DNA from: Undaria pinnatifida
Lineage: Eukaryota > Sar > Phaeophyceae > Laminariales > Alariaceae
Reading direction: 5' to 3'
DNA length: 64,000 nucleotides
Assembly: GCA_012845835.1 (NCBI GenBank)
Contig: JABAKD010000021.1
Location: 12,270,795 to 12,334,794 of the forward strand
The notes under the pieces: model-generated
The model's database searches: none
What the model saw: only the letters and a program-made list of their open reading frames with translations
Told to the model about the DNA's origin: nothing
Part shown: piece by piece, positions 44,352-56,139 of the stretch
Layout: each line of letters begins with the position of its first letter
Numbering within the stretch: position 1 is the stretch's first letter
Made by a program: the position numbers and the translations under genes

Positions 44352-47300
44352 TCAGTACTTGTACTTGGTGGAGTAGTCCTTGGGCGACACGACCAGACCT
44401 CGGCCCTTTCTTGCCCCTCTATACACGACTTCCATGATGTCAATCATCTGGGGGCGAAACAACGCGGCGGCAGTAGCAAAAGCAGCGTGGAGGCCGCGGC
44501 GGCGGCGGCGGCAACGGAGGTGAGGGCGGGGTCACAATGGAGCGAACAAGTGAGACCTCAAACCGCAAAGCTAATGCTGCCAAACATTCCCTCGAGGGGC
44601 ATCCTACTCGTACCGAGAAAAACGATCACTAGGCCGGGGGGGGGGGGGGGGTGGTGACGGGTGCCCCGATAGGGCCGCATCCTAACTCCCTGAGGCTTGC
44701 TACGCGAATCCCTTTACAACCACACCCACGTTTTTGAGGGGGAAACTACTTGGAACAAGTGTGAAATATTTCTTTTGGGCCCGAAAAAAAAAGCTCAAGA
44801 AAGTCCATACCGAAACCGAAAAACGATTGCGACAATAAGAAAACGAAAGTGCGACGTGATAAAAAGTCACCACCTAGGCATGCAACGGGTGATATTGTGA
44901 ACAGCCAACGACAGCATGCTGCATATTGTTTGTTAATTGACTGCAAGATTGACTATGAGCTGAGAGGGATAGAGCATCGGTCTTATAAATCGTGGGTCGT
45001 AGCCAAAATGACACTACGGCTTTTTTTCCTGAGCTGTTCATTGAATTTTCTATATGCATCGTCAGTCACAAATGCTTCGCCTCAAAAATTTCCGCCTCAG
45101 ATTGTTGGTACGAACTAAACGCATAAGGTTTATACGACATATACATGAATAATCGTCACCGAACTTCACCACCCCGGTCAACACACGCCTCCCTACAACA
45201 GAGTCCCTATCGCAGCACGCGTCCTCTCTCGAGAAGCATTCTACCGCGGCAAACTCTCAGGCACACACCCCGCCGCAGCAAACTTTCAAGCGGCACCCCA
45301 CCATGGGAGGCTTCCACGAAGCACTCTACCACCGCAAGCCCCCACGCAGCACCCCACCGTGGGAAGGAACCGACACACAGTAGTGTGTATAGCACCCTAT
45401 TGCGCCGATCTCGTAAAAGCGAAGAGCCTTCAAGGACGGCTGAAATCGGAGCTGCCGCCTGGAGATGGGGCATAAACGGAGCTGCTGCAAATGCCACCGT
45501 GATACTTAACGCGTCGTCGGTGTGCCGCGACGTACCGACTTGGATTCGCGGTTATCCCCTCGCGCGGTTGATCTTGGCTGGCTGCAACTACGACCAAGGA
45601 GGAGCTGAGTGACTACAGATGAACAAAATATGTGTAATTACACCGCTGTAAATATGAAAATGTACAAGCATATGCTGATGTACACCACAGATGAACTTAA
45701 ACCAGTCAACGCGAGGACAGAGAACGGAAGACAGAATACGACGCGCGAGTACACCATCAGCAGCAGCATCATCGGCAGCAGCAGCAGCAGCAGCGATACG
45801 TACGAAGTTAAATTGTCTCACCTCCTGCTTGTTGTTGAACGCCCATGAGATCTTGTTGTTGTTACCGGTGCCGAGGTCGATCATGATGTGCTTGTTACGG
45901 AAGAAGAACATGACGGTGCAGGGGTCGTACAGCTCGTACATGTCGTTGAAGTCGGGCACCTTCATTTGGACAGATCGCGGAGCGAAGCAGCAGACGACAG
46001 CGAAACGCAAAGATAATTTAGGGCATTTCATATACCTTGTACCTTGCATCGTGTTGTAAAGGGCAGCCCTTGGGAGAAAGGCAAGCTGCACGGGGCTTTC
46101 TTCGATATAAGTCGTAAGAAACAAAAGCCTTTTGAACCAAGCACGCAAACAAAGCATAAGCAAAAAAAAACTCGAACGTAGGTCTACATTTTACACCTCT
46201 CGGGCGCATGTAGCATCAAGTGTAGCCCTTCGCCACCTTATACAACTATTAATACCCGACGTACGCGAACGCCAAACAGTTTTGCACGTGCGGGAACTTA
46301 CACGTCAGCTGCTGCTACTGTTGCTCAGATGTGTTCCTCCTGGCGGCGCGTCCCGACAACATATCACCCCGCGTCAACCCGATGGTGCGCGCAATGCAAC
46401 ATAAAGGTGAAAAACGCGAAATGCCCGTCTTGGGGTTTGGGTCAGCATTTACAGCAGTGTGATGCAGGGTTCAGGGAGTTCTTACGGCTAGGTGAGGGGA
46501 TTGGGTGGAGGGATCGGGGTTAAAATCAGGGTTATAGGGTTTAGGGTAGGCTTGTTCTACACTTTCGTATCGAACATCTGTTCGACAAATATTGTAACCG
46601 CAAGGGCGCCAGGTGCCACTCGACATGCTTCATGTTCTACACTATATCCTAGCGATATATGCTGACCTGTTTGGGACCCGCGTAAAGCGAGAGAGAAGAA
46701 CGACACAAGCGCAATTATCATCGTGGGAGCGCGTAGCTCCCGACAGTTTCTCCTACGCGCGCGCCGACCAAAGCGAGATGAAAACGCAGCTTGCAATGAG
46801 AATCGACCACGAAATTCGTCGAATCCACAGCTAACGGAAAAAAAAAAAAAAAAAACATCTCTACAGCAACTCCTAAACCTAGCAGCCCGCGTTGCTTCGT
46901 GTGGCTAAAGCTACAATCGTCACTCACTCGAATTCGTCGTTTGCTCCCCCTGAGTTGTGACAAGGGACAACTTGGGATTGGCGTAAAGGCCGCTCGGCAC
47001 GGAGAAAATGTAGCAACGTAGCATGGATATGTCTAAGGGTAGCGACGCCAGAAACGAGCTATCGGAGTTTCACACGCAGCTTGCAAAGATGAGTTTCGAA
47101 CAAACCCTCGATCTCACAGCTGTAGTGCATTATCAATTGTTAAGAGGCAAAGTAACGCCCGTTGGCGGACATCCGATATGATAGCACCCAACCAATCTGG
47201 GTGGCTATCTCACCTTCTTGGGCCAACCCTCATAGGGTTCGGCCGAAGAAGGCCGGCAAGTCCATAATATAGTGTTGACTGAACCGAAAGGGGCGAGGTA

Positions 47301-49618
47301 AACACCAAGCCTGCGTTTTGCAGATGGACAAAAACTGGTACACAACCGAAAGTGTATGGGGCGTAAGCTCTGTTTACCCGGATCTCCACGGGGATCTAAA
47401 ACAACAACAACAACAACAGTCAAGCGGTACGCCGCGTCGTGGCTGACCAACCGCCGCCTTGGAGCTACGCATGCGTGCGGCAATGGCACCCGACTCGAGG
47501 GGTTTATTGCCCGATCAAGGTAGGCACGAAATCTACCGCTCTTGCGGTATCGCGGACGTACACATACGCTTAGTTTGAGGACATCCTATAATATTGGGTT
47601 AAGCAAGGGATGAGCAATAGTGGATACAAGGCCAACTTTTATGAGAGACGAAATAGGACAACAAGACAGGATTTCCCTTCATCGTGTAGAAACCCCAGGG
47701 TAGTGCCATCAGCAGACACGAGGAATTTCCCGTCACTGTCCAAACATAAAAAAGAACTGGGCCTTCCGCCACAGCACCTACCGCCGCCGATGATTCCTCG
47801 CCTCACAGGGCGCGAGATGTGGCGTCAAACTTCAAGGCCGCACGATCCATTGCTCTGAGCGTGCTCGCTGCCAACTTTGAGGGCCGGTGACACTGGGCCC
47901 CAGTTCCGTCTGCAAAAACTGGTCCAGGAACCGGTCGAGCTTTCCCGTCTCGAGCTATAATTCCAGCCACACAGCATCACCGGCTCTCAAAACCTGGCAG
48001 CCAGCACTCTCAAAGTATGCAATCTCGACGGTTTGATGTCATCTCGTGCCCTGTGAGGCGAGGGATCGTCGGTGGCGGTCGGTGCTGTGTGCAGAAAGCG
48101 CAGTTTTTTGCTGCAGCGGCACGCAAAACAAGAATCCCAGCGACTGCGTGGGTTCCAACACCACAAAGGGGAAATTCTGTTCTTCTTTCCGGTTTCGTCT
48201 CCTATAACACTTGGCCTAAGCTTGCAAAGACGAGATTTGGTAAAAAATTCTCAACCCGACGAGTCTTTGCAAGTAGAACTAAGTACTAATTCGATGCGGC
48301 TGGCCGGTAAGGCTTCCGTGCCTGCTGGCGGGCCCTTCGTGTGTTTTCTGCCTGCTGTTGGGCCTGCTGTTGGGCCTTTCGTTACATTTTGGGCTATAGT
48401 CTGCAAATGTTTCATCAGCTGCTGCCGTTCGGTTTTTTCCAAGCAACAGCTGCTGCTCGAAACGCCAGCGGATTTTAATCCAAATTTCGTGTGGCACGTT
48501 TGGTGTGACTTTCAATTTGTTTGCGCCCACACCGTTGTACCACAACGTCGTCGCCGAAGCTTCCAACGCCACCGTCAGCCCCCCCCCGCCGCCACCGTCG
48601 CTCCCGCCACCGCCGGCGCCGGCGCCGCTGCTGCTGCTGCTGTTGGTGTCTACTGCGTATGTTTCGAAAAGTAAAAAAACGGCTGTCTGCGGTCATGACC
48701 TCCCCTGGCCAGTGCGAGTTTGTGCGCTCCTCTTGCAGGTTGGCCGCTGCTGTGTGTATGTACCTCCTGCCAGATGGCTGGCTGCTGCTCTAGACACTGC
48801 TGCTGCTGCTGTGCGGCAATTCCTTGCTGGGCCATCGCATGCCTCTGCACCCGCCGCTGCTGGTGCTGCTGCTGTGTGTTGCTGCTGCTGCGCTCACTCT
48901 CTCCTGCACATGTTCCTAAAATGTGTGCCGTTTAGGTTATGTGTTTGGGTATTCCGTACGAGGATTTTCTTCATGGGTTTCATTACATGGCTTTTGCATA
49001 GTCGCCGCTGTGGATTCTCCCAGAACACTTTAGCGTTAGTTGTCTGCATGTTTTTGCGTTGTTTGGTGGTGTTGTTTCGCGTTGTACGGCCGCTGTTGAG
49101 AGCGGCATTGTTCCTATACATGTTTCGAGATTTTTGGTTTGTTAATTGCTGTCTGTGTTTTCGCACGCACACACGATGCTGCTGCCTCCATCGTCCATAC
49201 CGCGATTCGTTATTGATGAACCGAAGCCATCTCCCAAGCCGCTGAACATTAACACTCCATTACGCACTTTTTGTTCTACACTCTTTGCACTGAATCATAT
49301 TATAAATAGCATCGAACATGAAAATCAGCCTTGCGTCACACCGCCTCCGAAGGGGAACGTTGTAGTTTCTACGAAAACGTTGCTTGTATCATACCGAGCT
49401 TGTAGTCGTAGTGCGTAGCACCGTCACTGCTACGTATAAATAAGAGTGAAAGAGCCGTACCAGCTGAGCCTCCTACTTTACATGTCACAGCTCTACCGGC
49501 GCTGTTTTCTCGTGCAGTGATGATGTTATGCTTTATGTCTTATGTTCGTCGTGCAACGCCACTCCTCATCACAGTTTCGGCACTAACCAATGCCGCGGCT
49601 GTAGCCCAGAGGACAGGT

Positions 49619-49695
<77 letters not shown>

Positions 49696-50441
49696 GTCTG
49701 CACTGCTGTACTGCTAATGTGGTGTGGCTTGTTGGTGCATGGGTCTACTGCTGGAACGCTGTAGCGAATAGGATTGTGAGCCTGTCGTTCAACCCTAAGG
49801 GCAACGACGGTAAGAAACGTCATGCCAGGTACCTGGCAATTACTGGTGTGACCAGGTAAGTCTTCTACTCTTTTTAATAAGACGTAAACTCAACCAGCCC
49901 GCCCGAAGCAGTACTTTTTTTCTTCTGATCTTCGCAGAATCAAACAAGAGGACAGGCTTCACGAGCCTGTGGGTATGTGTTGTGATACCATACTTGCACG
50001 AGCTTCGAATAGCTACGACGTATCGACAACAAAGAAGGTGGTGTCTTTGGCTCTCTGCTGCCCGAAAAAAAGGCAGAGCTCGGACATAATTTTCTCGAGT
50101 CGCCGGGCTTACCAGTACGAGCTTACGAGTGCTGTGCGCTGTCTGCTGAGTCGGAGTACGAGTGCTTGGTGCTGTCTGCTGTTACGCACTTCGTAGTTTG
50201 TAGACGCAACGAGTACAACGAACAGCAGTAGTTGTAGAGTTTTTACCTCTGAAACGTCGACGACGTAGATGGCGCAGAAATTCTTCACATCCTCGGCAAT
50301 CCCGGCCAAGACCTCGTCCATTTGCATGCAGGTCACGTCGTGGTCATGGCCGAACCGTAGGCACACCACCCTCTCTTCCTCGTTGATGATGGCCTGGTCG
50401 ACAGCCCACCCCGTTCTCAAGTGAGGCAAAAGGTACGACAT
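44352..50441 (-). CDS. DIM1: U5 snRNP 15-kDa protein DIM1 (TXNL4A/Dib1), complete, 3 exons
   Basis: Exons 50441-50247 (65 codons), 45959-45822 (46) and 44447-44352 (31 plus TGA) join in phase 0 to 142 aa, the same length I know for the human protein. Exon 1 gives MSYLLPHLRTGWAVDQAI, EEERVVCLRFGHDHD and CMQMDEVL; exon 2 gives VPDFNDMYELYDPCTVMFFF, RNKHIMIDLGTGNNNKISWA; exon 3 gives MEVVYRGARKGRGLVVSPKD and YSTKYKY. DIM1 is a thioredoxin-fold protein of the U5 snRNP and U4/U6.U5 tri-snRNP in the nucleus, needed for spliceosome activation. Intron 1 is 4.3 kb and full of repeats; intron 2 is 1.4 kb. The gene diverges from the PX gene. Confidence 0.97.
44948..45022 (+). repeat. Degenerate tRNA-Ile(UAU)-like sequence
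   Basis: GACTATGAGCTGAGAGGGAT then AGAGCATCGGTCTTATAAAT resembles the acceptor, D arm and anticodon arm of a tRNA-Ile, and a T run (CTTTTTTTCC) follows. The anticodon stem has mismatches and the T-loop TTCGA is absent (GTAGCCAAAATGACACTAC instead), so it would be a pseudogene or chance similarity. It lies in DIM1 intron 2, opposite strand. Confidence 0.3.
45215..45370. repeat. Degenerate minisatellite in DIM1 intron 2
   Basis: Imperfect units with CGCAGCACCCCACCGTGGGA, GAAGCACTCTACCACCGCAA and similar, period about 50-60 bp. Pro/Ser/Arg-rich ORFs over it are compositional. Confidence 0.55.
47628..48222. mobile_element. Foldback element with ~270-bp imperfect arms
   Basis: Left arm about 47628-47911 and right arm about 47958-48222 are imperfect reverse complements, meeting near CACTGGGCCCCAGTTCC. 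Paired landmarks are AAGGCCAACTTTTATGAGAG with TAGGCCAAGTGTTATAGGAG, and CCTGTGAGGCGAGGAATCAT with CCTGTGAGGCGAGGGATCGT. Arms are more diverged than those of the 35-kb palindrome, so this is older. Both arms can be translated to a similar PVRRGI.GGGRCC string, reflecting the shared ancestor only. Confidence 0.75.
49619..49696. repeat. (CAG)n microsatellite, about 25 units
   Basis: A nearly pure CAG/AGC repeat in DIM1 intron 1, followed by TGTCTGCACTGCTGTACTGC. PolyAla/Ser/Leu ORFs over it are compositional. Confidence 0.97.
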
Positions 50442-50822
50442 GCTGGTGCCTACCGTCTACCAGAGGTGGCTTGTATTTCTTTGCGTTTTTTGGGAGGGAC
50501 GCAGCCTATCAGCGCTAGCCCGTCAGACGTGAGTCGTAGGCCTGTCCCTTCCTCTGCCTCCCTCCAAACCCGTGGAGAGCTACTGGCTACTGCTACTGTG
50601 GCCTCTTGAGCCCGCGAGCACGTCGAAACCAATCGCGCCGCTCTCCGAAATGTCGCCGAAATTTTGATATTTTAATATTTTGCGAGGAAGGGTTTCAGAC
50701 GTCTTGGGAAGGCATGTTTTACCATGTTCTTCATCCCCGGGGGCAGATCTCCAAGCTGCGCCCGAGCGAGCAGATCATCGTAGCCTACGTCTCGAGATAG
50801 AAGCAAGCGGCCTTCAAACACC
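50442..50822. promoter_or_regulatory. Head-to-head intergenic region of DIM1 and the PX gene
   Basis: Only 381 bp separate the two start codons, so the two genes probably share a bidirectional promoter. No TATA box is obvious; an AT-rich TTTTGATATTTTAATATTTT lies at 50661-50681. The short ORFs here (for example 50606-50800) are probably 5' UTR. Confidence 0.5.
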
Positions 50823-53800
50823 ATGGGTCGAAGACCACGAGCAGTGGCCTCCTCTTTTCTTCATTTTGTCCTGTTTCTCGCGGCCGATGCCTTCGTCCAG
50901 CACGCCCCCGTTTCGATGACACTGGGCCAGGCTCAACGTTGGGTAGCAATAGGCTACAAAGCCGACCTGACGAGCAGACGAACCCTCAGCTCCACGTGCC
51001 GCCACCGTTGCCACCGCCTCTCTCACAGGAGACATGACAGCTGCGGATCCCAGATCACAGCACCTTGCACATATTCGGCAGCAACAGCAGCGGGAGGAGG
51101 AACGTCAGGCGCCCGCAGCTGGCTCGGTTCGTCATTAGCGGCAAGTTTCAATTACGGGAGAAGACGAGCAACATCAACAGCAAGCGTAGCAGCATCAGCA
51201 CCATCCGCCGCGACAGCATCGGAGACAACAACCACAACAAATATGTCTTTGTCCGCGCAAGATCTCGAAATTACCGTGATCCTCTCCTCCCGAAGCAGCA
51301 GCTCTTCTCCCCCCTCTCCTTTTCGCCCAGCTGCTACTACCTCCGAGGCGTCTTCTTCTACAGGCAGCGGGGCTTCCACCCTCACCATAAAGGCGTCGCA
51401 CCTTGACCCTAACACAGGCGTCAGGCGAACCTGGAGCACCCTCCGCTCAGAGCAAGAGTTCTCCGCCGTGGGCATCACCCTCAGAGGCGCCTTGCGTCGC
51501 GGCTCAGGCGAGCTCGTGGTACCACCACCGCCAGGCTCTGCCCCGGCCGTTTTCCAGGGTTACCTTCGGCGGATGATAGATGTACCCTTGGCGACGAGCG
51601 TTCCAGCTCTGTACGAGTTCCTCGATGCGCCGCCGGAGTTGACGCAGGAGCCCGTCCTGCATGGCGAGGTGAGGGTTTTGGTGGCGGAAGAATGGGGAGG
51701 CAGGGAGGAGGGGGCGAGGGGGGGGGGGGTATAGGTGGTTGGTGGTGGTAAGGAAGCGATGAGGGAGGAGGAGTGGGGAGGAAGGGAAGGGGGGAGGGTA
51801 GTGTTACTTTCGGCTTTTGGTTGTGACCGTCGTATCATAGGGAGAGGCTGTCGACGGTGTTGCGCTTTGGCTTCGTTCAATGTCTCCAATGCGTACTATG
51901 CTGTACAGGAGGGTGTTTGTACATTGCCGTACAGTTGTTGCAGCCGCCCTCGTAACTCGTCACTCGTCACATGTGGATATGCGGTGGGTTTGGCAAGTGT
52001 AGGTCTACTGCCGTGAGCCGTGCTTCGAACTAAGCAGCCTTCGCGATGTTCTCGACCCCCAAATCATACCAGATAAAGTACAAAATATGTTTTCGACTTT
52101 TTGAGGTGGTCCGCACATTTTTTTGTCAGTTTTTCCGAAACGCGCGGCAAAGCCGCGCTCGCTTCGGAGCCCTGTAGCCTGGGTTAGGGTTAGGTTGGGT
52201 TGACGCCCTCTCACGATTTGATGGGAAAAAAACACACTAAAAACAAGAAACAGCCTTAAACCTCTATAAAATGAAGTATATTTTTTGGTACTTTTTTCTG
52301 GTACGATTTGTGGGTCAAAGACCGGTAAAGGCGCCTCGTCGAGCTCGTCCAGCTTCGACAGAATGGTTGAAACATGCTTGACTCTAAAACCTTCCGCCTA
52401 ACCGTAACGCCGTCCGTCTGGGGACTTCCTCGGAGAGAGGGTCGGTGATCAGGACCTTTTTCCGCACTATCGCCCGTTTTGTCGAAGCTGGACCAAGTAA
52501 TAGGCCTGGTACATATAGTTCTCGGTATCGAAAGAATCGACAGCAACGAACTCTACATCCTTCATATTTTGTGAGCCTTGTGATCATCGGCAGCGAGTAC
52601 CCAGTCAGTCGCCGCAGCAACGGTATATCATGCCCACGCTGGTGCACCAGTACATCATTTTTGGCTCCCACCTCTTAGTGGGCACCGCACGCTTCCGATA
52701 CTTCCCCACGCGCACCGGCTTTTTTTGCCGCCTCCATTCCTCCTCCGACTAGTCGCGCCCCCTTCCACCCACCCTCCACCCTGATTGCGCCGCCGCCCCT
52801 TTCCCGTGAAAAGCCCGACATGCTCCGTCCCGGTAACGTCGAAATGACTAAGGCAAGCAACAAATGCGTACCCCCCCCCCCCCCCCGCCCCTCCTATATG
52901 CGCAAACCCCACCTTCCTACCTCCTCCTACCTTAACCACCACCCCCCCTCCGCTCCCTTTCTTCCCCTCCCTGCCTAACGCCCCCACTGGTATCCCCCTC
53001 CATGGCCACAGATAATAAGCGGAGACGACTTCGGCCGCGGCCGTCGTCGCTTCCGAAGTGCCGACCCTAGCAAACCCCGGACGGTATCCTCCGCTCAGCG
53101 CGGCGGCGACAACACGCCGGGGGCTGCTGTAGCGGGAGCTGTGGTGGGGGGACTCGTGGGTGGGCCCATGGGCGCTGCGATAGGCGCGGTGGCGGCGAGA
53201 GCGGCGAGCAGGAGGGGCGACGGAGTCGGGGATGTGGCGAAGGGAGCCGGGGGCGTCGCGGATGCTGTGATCGAGAAGGCGCAGTAAGTGCTGGGGACTG
53301 GGGGGGTCTGTAAGGGGGGGAGAGGTAAGGGATTCAGGCGGAGGGTGTAGTCATTCCATCATGGTCGTAGTTGAAGACTAGAGCTGTATGACGGGGTGGT
53401 GAGGGAGGGGCTTTGGGAGAGGAAACGAAGCGTGGGGAGGAGGGCGTGTTGGGGGTTGGGGGGGGGGGGGGGGGGGTAAGGGGGTCACCGCCGCCCTAAC
53501 CTCTATCCCATACGACAAGGAGATGTCTAGTTATGTAAAAGGTTGAATGCATTCTCGTGTGATTTTCGTGCCGACGCTAGTGCACGGGGATATTACTAGT
53601 CCAAAACAAACAGGTGTTTGCGTACGCCTGCATGTGTTGGGCATGTATGCCTGCGAGCGCTTAGTACGTGACGGCCTGTTTGCTGTTTTCCTCTTTCGTG
53701 TGTTCGCTTTTCTTGTTGTTGGTTTGGCCCCACAGGGACATTGAGAGGGAGTACGAGCTTTCCAGTAAGGCAAAGACAGCAGCGGGCAGGGCTGCCAAGG

Positions 53801-55686
53801 TGGTCCAAAAGGTAAGGTCCAATGCACTGGGTCGTTATCAACGGAAGTTCCCTGCATTCTAAGAGCGGTCTGATGCTGCTGCTGCCGCTGTCGATACATT
53901 GATACTACCAATTCTACGGCGGAGCGATCTGAGGCTGCTGCTGCCGCTGTCGGTACATTGATACTACTAATGCTACGGGTCTGCTACCATTACTGTTATT
54001 GCTTAGTACTCGACACTAAAAGTGCTGTTTATGCGAAGACTGCTCGTGCAATACCACGAGTACTATTGGTCTGCTACTAAAGTTGCTACTGGTAAATCTG
54101 CCCATAAGTTTGCTGTTAATACTACCAAGACTGCTTATGCAATACCGTAAGCCGTATATTAACAGTCCAGCCAACTCGCGGCCCTACACCTTCCAAAAAG
54201 AGTCGTGTTTTTTAATGAACAGCCCTATATCGTACAGGTTAACTGTATTGTTCTTTTTATGTAGGCCTACAATATTATTTGGGCTTTGTTAATGGACAGC
54301 CCTATACACGTTAACATTATTGTTTTGTTTTAATGGACAGCCCTACACCGTTAAGGATTACTTTGTTTTTTTTAATGGACAACCCTACACCGTCTGAACA
54401 ATACTCCTTTTTTTGCATATACTGCCCTAGACTATACATCTCAATAGTCTTAGTTTTTTTTCATTGACAGCCCAATACGCGTTAACAGTATCCTTGTTTG
54501 TTTAATGGACTGCTCTATACCACATGCTAACAACATTCTTTTTTTTCTGATGGGCAGCGCTATGCGTGTTAACCATGTTTTTGTTTTTGTTTTTGTTTTT
54601 GTTTTTGTTTTTTATGGACAGCCCTGTACATGTTGGCAATGTTCCTGCTATTTAATGGACAGCCCAATACATATCTACAATATTGTTGTTTCTTTTGTTG
54701 TTTTGTTTTTGTGGCGCCTACATTCATATTAACGATACACTCGTTTGTTTAATGGACAGCCCCCAATTAAGTCTTTCCTGGTAGCCCTGTTTAGGCACCA
54801 ACACTTCTCCCTGTGCTAATTCCAACTTTTTTTTTTCCAAAATAGGGTCTCCAGTTGTGAAGGGACGTTATATACGAAATATCCTGTTATTGTTGTTTGT
54901 TTAGTGGACAGCCCTCAATAAATCTTACCCCTTTTTAGGCACCAACACTTCTCCCTGTATGCCAATTCCAAGTTATTTTTTTCCAAAGAAAGTTTTCCAG
55001 TTGTGAAGGGGTTAAACGAAATATTCCTATTATTGTACTTGTTTTATGGAAGGTTGACACCGACCTCGCCGTTCGAAAGCGAGCCAAGACGGCCGCGACG
55101 ACGGCGGTGCGCGCGGCCCAGAAGGCCGAGAGGGACTTCCGAGTGAGGGAGCGGGCAGGCGAGGCGGCCAAGGTAGCGGAGCAGGTGCGATACCCCCGAT
55201 CCCCCCGCTACAGCGAAGAGGGTACTGTGCTGGCGCTGGTGGTATTGGGTGGGGGGGGGGGGGGGGGCAGGGGGAGTTGATGCGGGGGTGACTTAATAGT
55301 GGTAGAGGAGGGGGGGGGGTGGAGCGTCTGTGTTGGTTGTTGAGAGGGGGGCGGGAGGGGGAAGGGGGGGGCGGGGGGAGGGGGGGGGGGCAAGGGGTGG
55401 TGGTGGTGGTGGTGGTGGTGGTGTGTTGGTGTCAGGTGGTGGTGGTGATGCTTGTGGTGTGTATTGTCGTTGTTGGCCGTGGTCGTTGTGATAGTACCTG
55501 GCATGCGATCTGTTGTCACCCCATCGTATGACGACGTTTGTCTTTTTTTTTTCTTTCTTTTCATGTGATATGCTCACAGACGGCGAGAAAGGCGGCCGAG
55601 GCTGCTAAGAAGGCCGACAAAGACCATCGCCTAATGGAGCGCGCGGGAAACGCTCTAAAGCTGGTGCGATCCAAGGTCAAGAGGTG
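50823..55686 (+). CDS. PX-like domain / glycine-zipper / Ala-Lys helical repeat protein, 5 exons
   Basis: Exons 50823-51668, 53012-53283, 53736-53811, 55053-55184 and 55580-55686 join with exact phase to about 477 aa. Residues 1-29 look like a signal peptide ending LAADAFVQHAP, reminiscent of the A-F cleavage motif of stramenopile plastid proteins. Residues ~143-272 fit a PX (phosphoinositide-binding) domain: WSTLRSEQEFSAVGITLRGA, a Pro-rich PPPPGSAP turn, FQGYLRRMIDVPLATSVPAL and FLDAPPEL; the match is moderate. Residues 319-344 (GAVVGGLVGGPMGAAIGAVA) form a glycine zipper/membrane segment. The rest is Ala/Lys/Arg/Glu-rich helix, with exons 4 and 5 echoing each other (RVRERAGEAAKVAEQ and RLMERAGNALKLVRS). 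Start alternatives: Met141 (51243) would drop the signal. The end uses TGA at 55684-55686, but AAGAG/GTGAGC is also a good donor, so an additional exon is possible. Function unknown; membrane association likely. Confidence 0.7.
51669..53011 (+). other. Intron 1 of the PX gene
   Basis: G-rich tract (51700-51800), a short telomere-like GGGTTAGGGTTAGG at about 52180-52195, and a partial family E/F junction at 52800-52880. Otherwise short ORFs without motifs. Confidence 0.6.
53862..53979. repeat. Two tandem 59-bp units
   Basis: GAGCGGTCTGATGCTGCTGC and GAGCGATCTGAGGCTGCTGC start consecutive units that share TGCCGCTGTCG.TACATTGAT and TACTA...TCTACGG-type endings. In intron 3 of the PX gene. Confidence 0.8.
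54165..54760. repeat. Degenerate ~50-60-bp tandem repeat (TTTAATGGACAGCCCTATAC)
   Basis: About ten units of a T-rich run followed by AATGGACAGCCCTATACCGT and TTAACA.TATT. The run expands locally to (GTTTTT)n at 54580-54612. Two family-C 90-bp repeats follow at 54774-54867 and 54938-55015, each after another AATGGACAGCCC. In intron 3 of the PX gene. Confidence 0.85.
55240..55440. repeat. G-rich and (GGT)n tract in PX intron 4
   Basis: Runs of up to 19 G, then GGGGGAGGGG and GGTGGTGGTGG repeats. His/Pro-rich minus-strand ORFs here are compositional. Confidence 0.9.
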
Positions 55687-55699
55687 AGCGGGGTAGCGC

Positions 55700-56100
55700 T
55701 ATGCTCGGATGGAGATGAAGCTTAGGGCTGGGCGGTGGAGGTGGGGTGGAAGTATGGATTGGGGCTGGGGGTGGGTGTTGGAGTTGGGGTGAGGGTGAAG
55801 GCTGGGGCTGTGGTGGGATTGGAGTGTTGGATGGGGGTGGGGTCCGGTGCAGGGGCGAAGCGGGGGTTGGGGTTTAGACTGGACCAGTATGAAGGTTGTT
55901 AATATATCTGGACGATAAAACACGAGTCCGCTTCACCCGTAAATGTGACGTTCAGTTTACAAGTCTAAGCAATGGGGAGGAAGGAACGGGGGCGGTGACG
56001 TCATGGAAACGTAGAATATGCACGAAGTCTGAAAACTTTTTTTTGTTCATGTCCCCCGCAATCACGACGTTGATTTAAACACGAATATTATAGAATTGTG
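55700..56100. other. 3' flank of the PX gene
   Basis: A degenerate GGGGTTGGAGTGGGG-type repeat (55720-55875), then non-repetitive sequence with no recognised gene. Confidence 0.5.
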
Positions 56101-56139
56101 TGCTCGTGATTGCGGTGGCGCTGCCAATCGTGAGTTACG

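Larger units (their letters stand above)
45960..50246 (-). other. DIM1 intron 1 and its contents
   Basis: The 4.3-kb intron holds two family-D end fragments (46785-46845, 47075-47135), a large foldback (47628-48222), a CTG-rich tract with a 246-codon opposite-strand ORF (48505-49245) and a CAG microsatellite (49619-49696). A same-strand exon-like piece around 47220-47325 (ILWTCRPSSAEPYEGWPKK before a GTGAGA donor) is not needed by DIM1. Confidence 0.7.

Noticed and set aside
46500-46550. Telomere-like TTTAGGGT and, near 52185, GGGTTAGGGTTAGG
   Set aside because: Only two or three units in the middle of gene regions; not a telomere.
47205-47489. Exon-like minus-strand piece ending EPYEGWPKK before a GTGAGA donor
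   Set aside because: DIM1 exons 1 and 2 join exactly without it, and no partner exon was found for a separate gene.
48505-49245. 246-codon plus-strand ORF in DIM1 intron 1
   Set aside because: Its first half is translated CCG/CTG-rich low-complexity sequence and the rest is Cys/Leu/Phe-rich without a domain; it is antisense to DIM1 and intronic.
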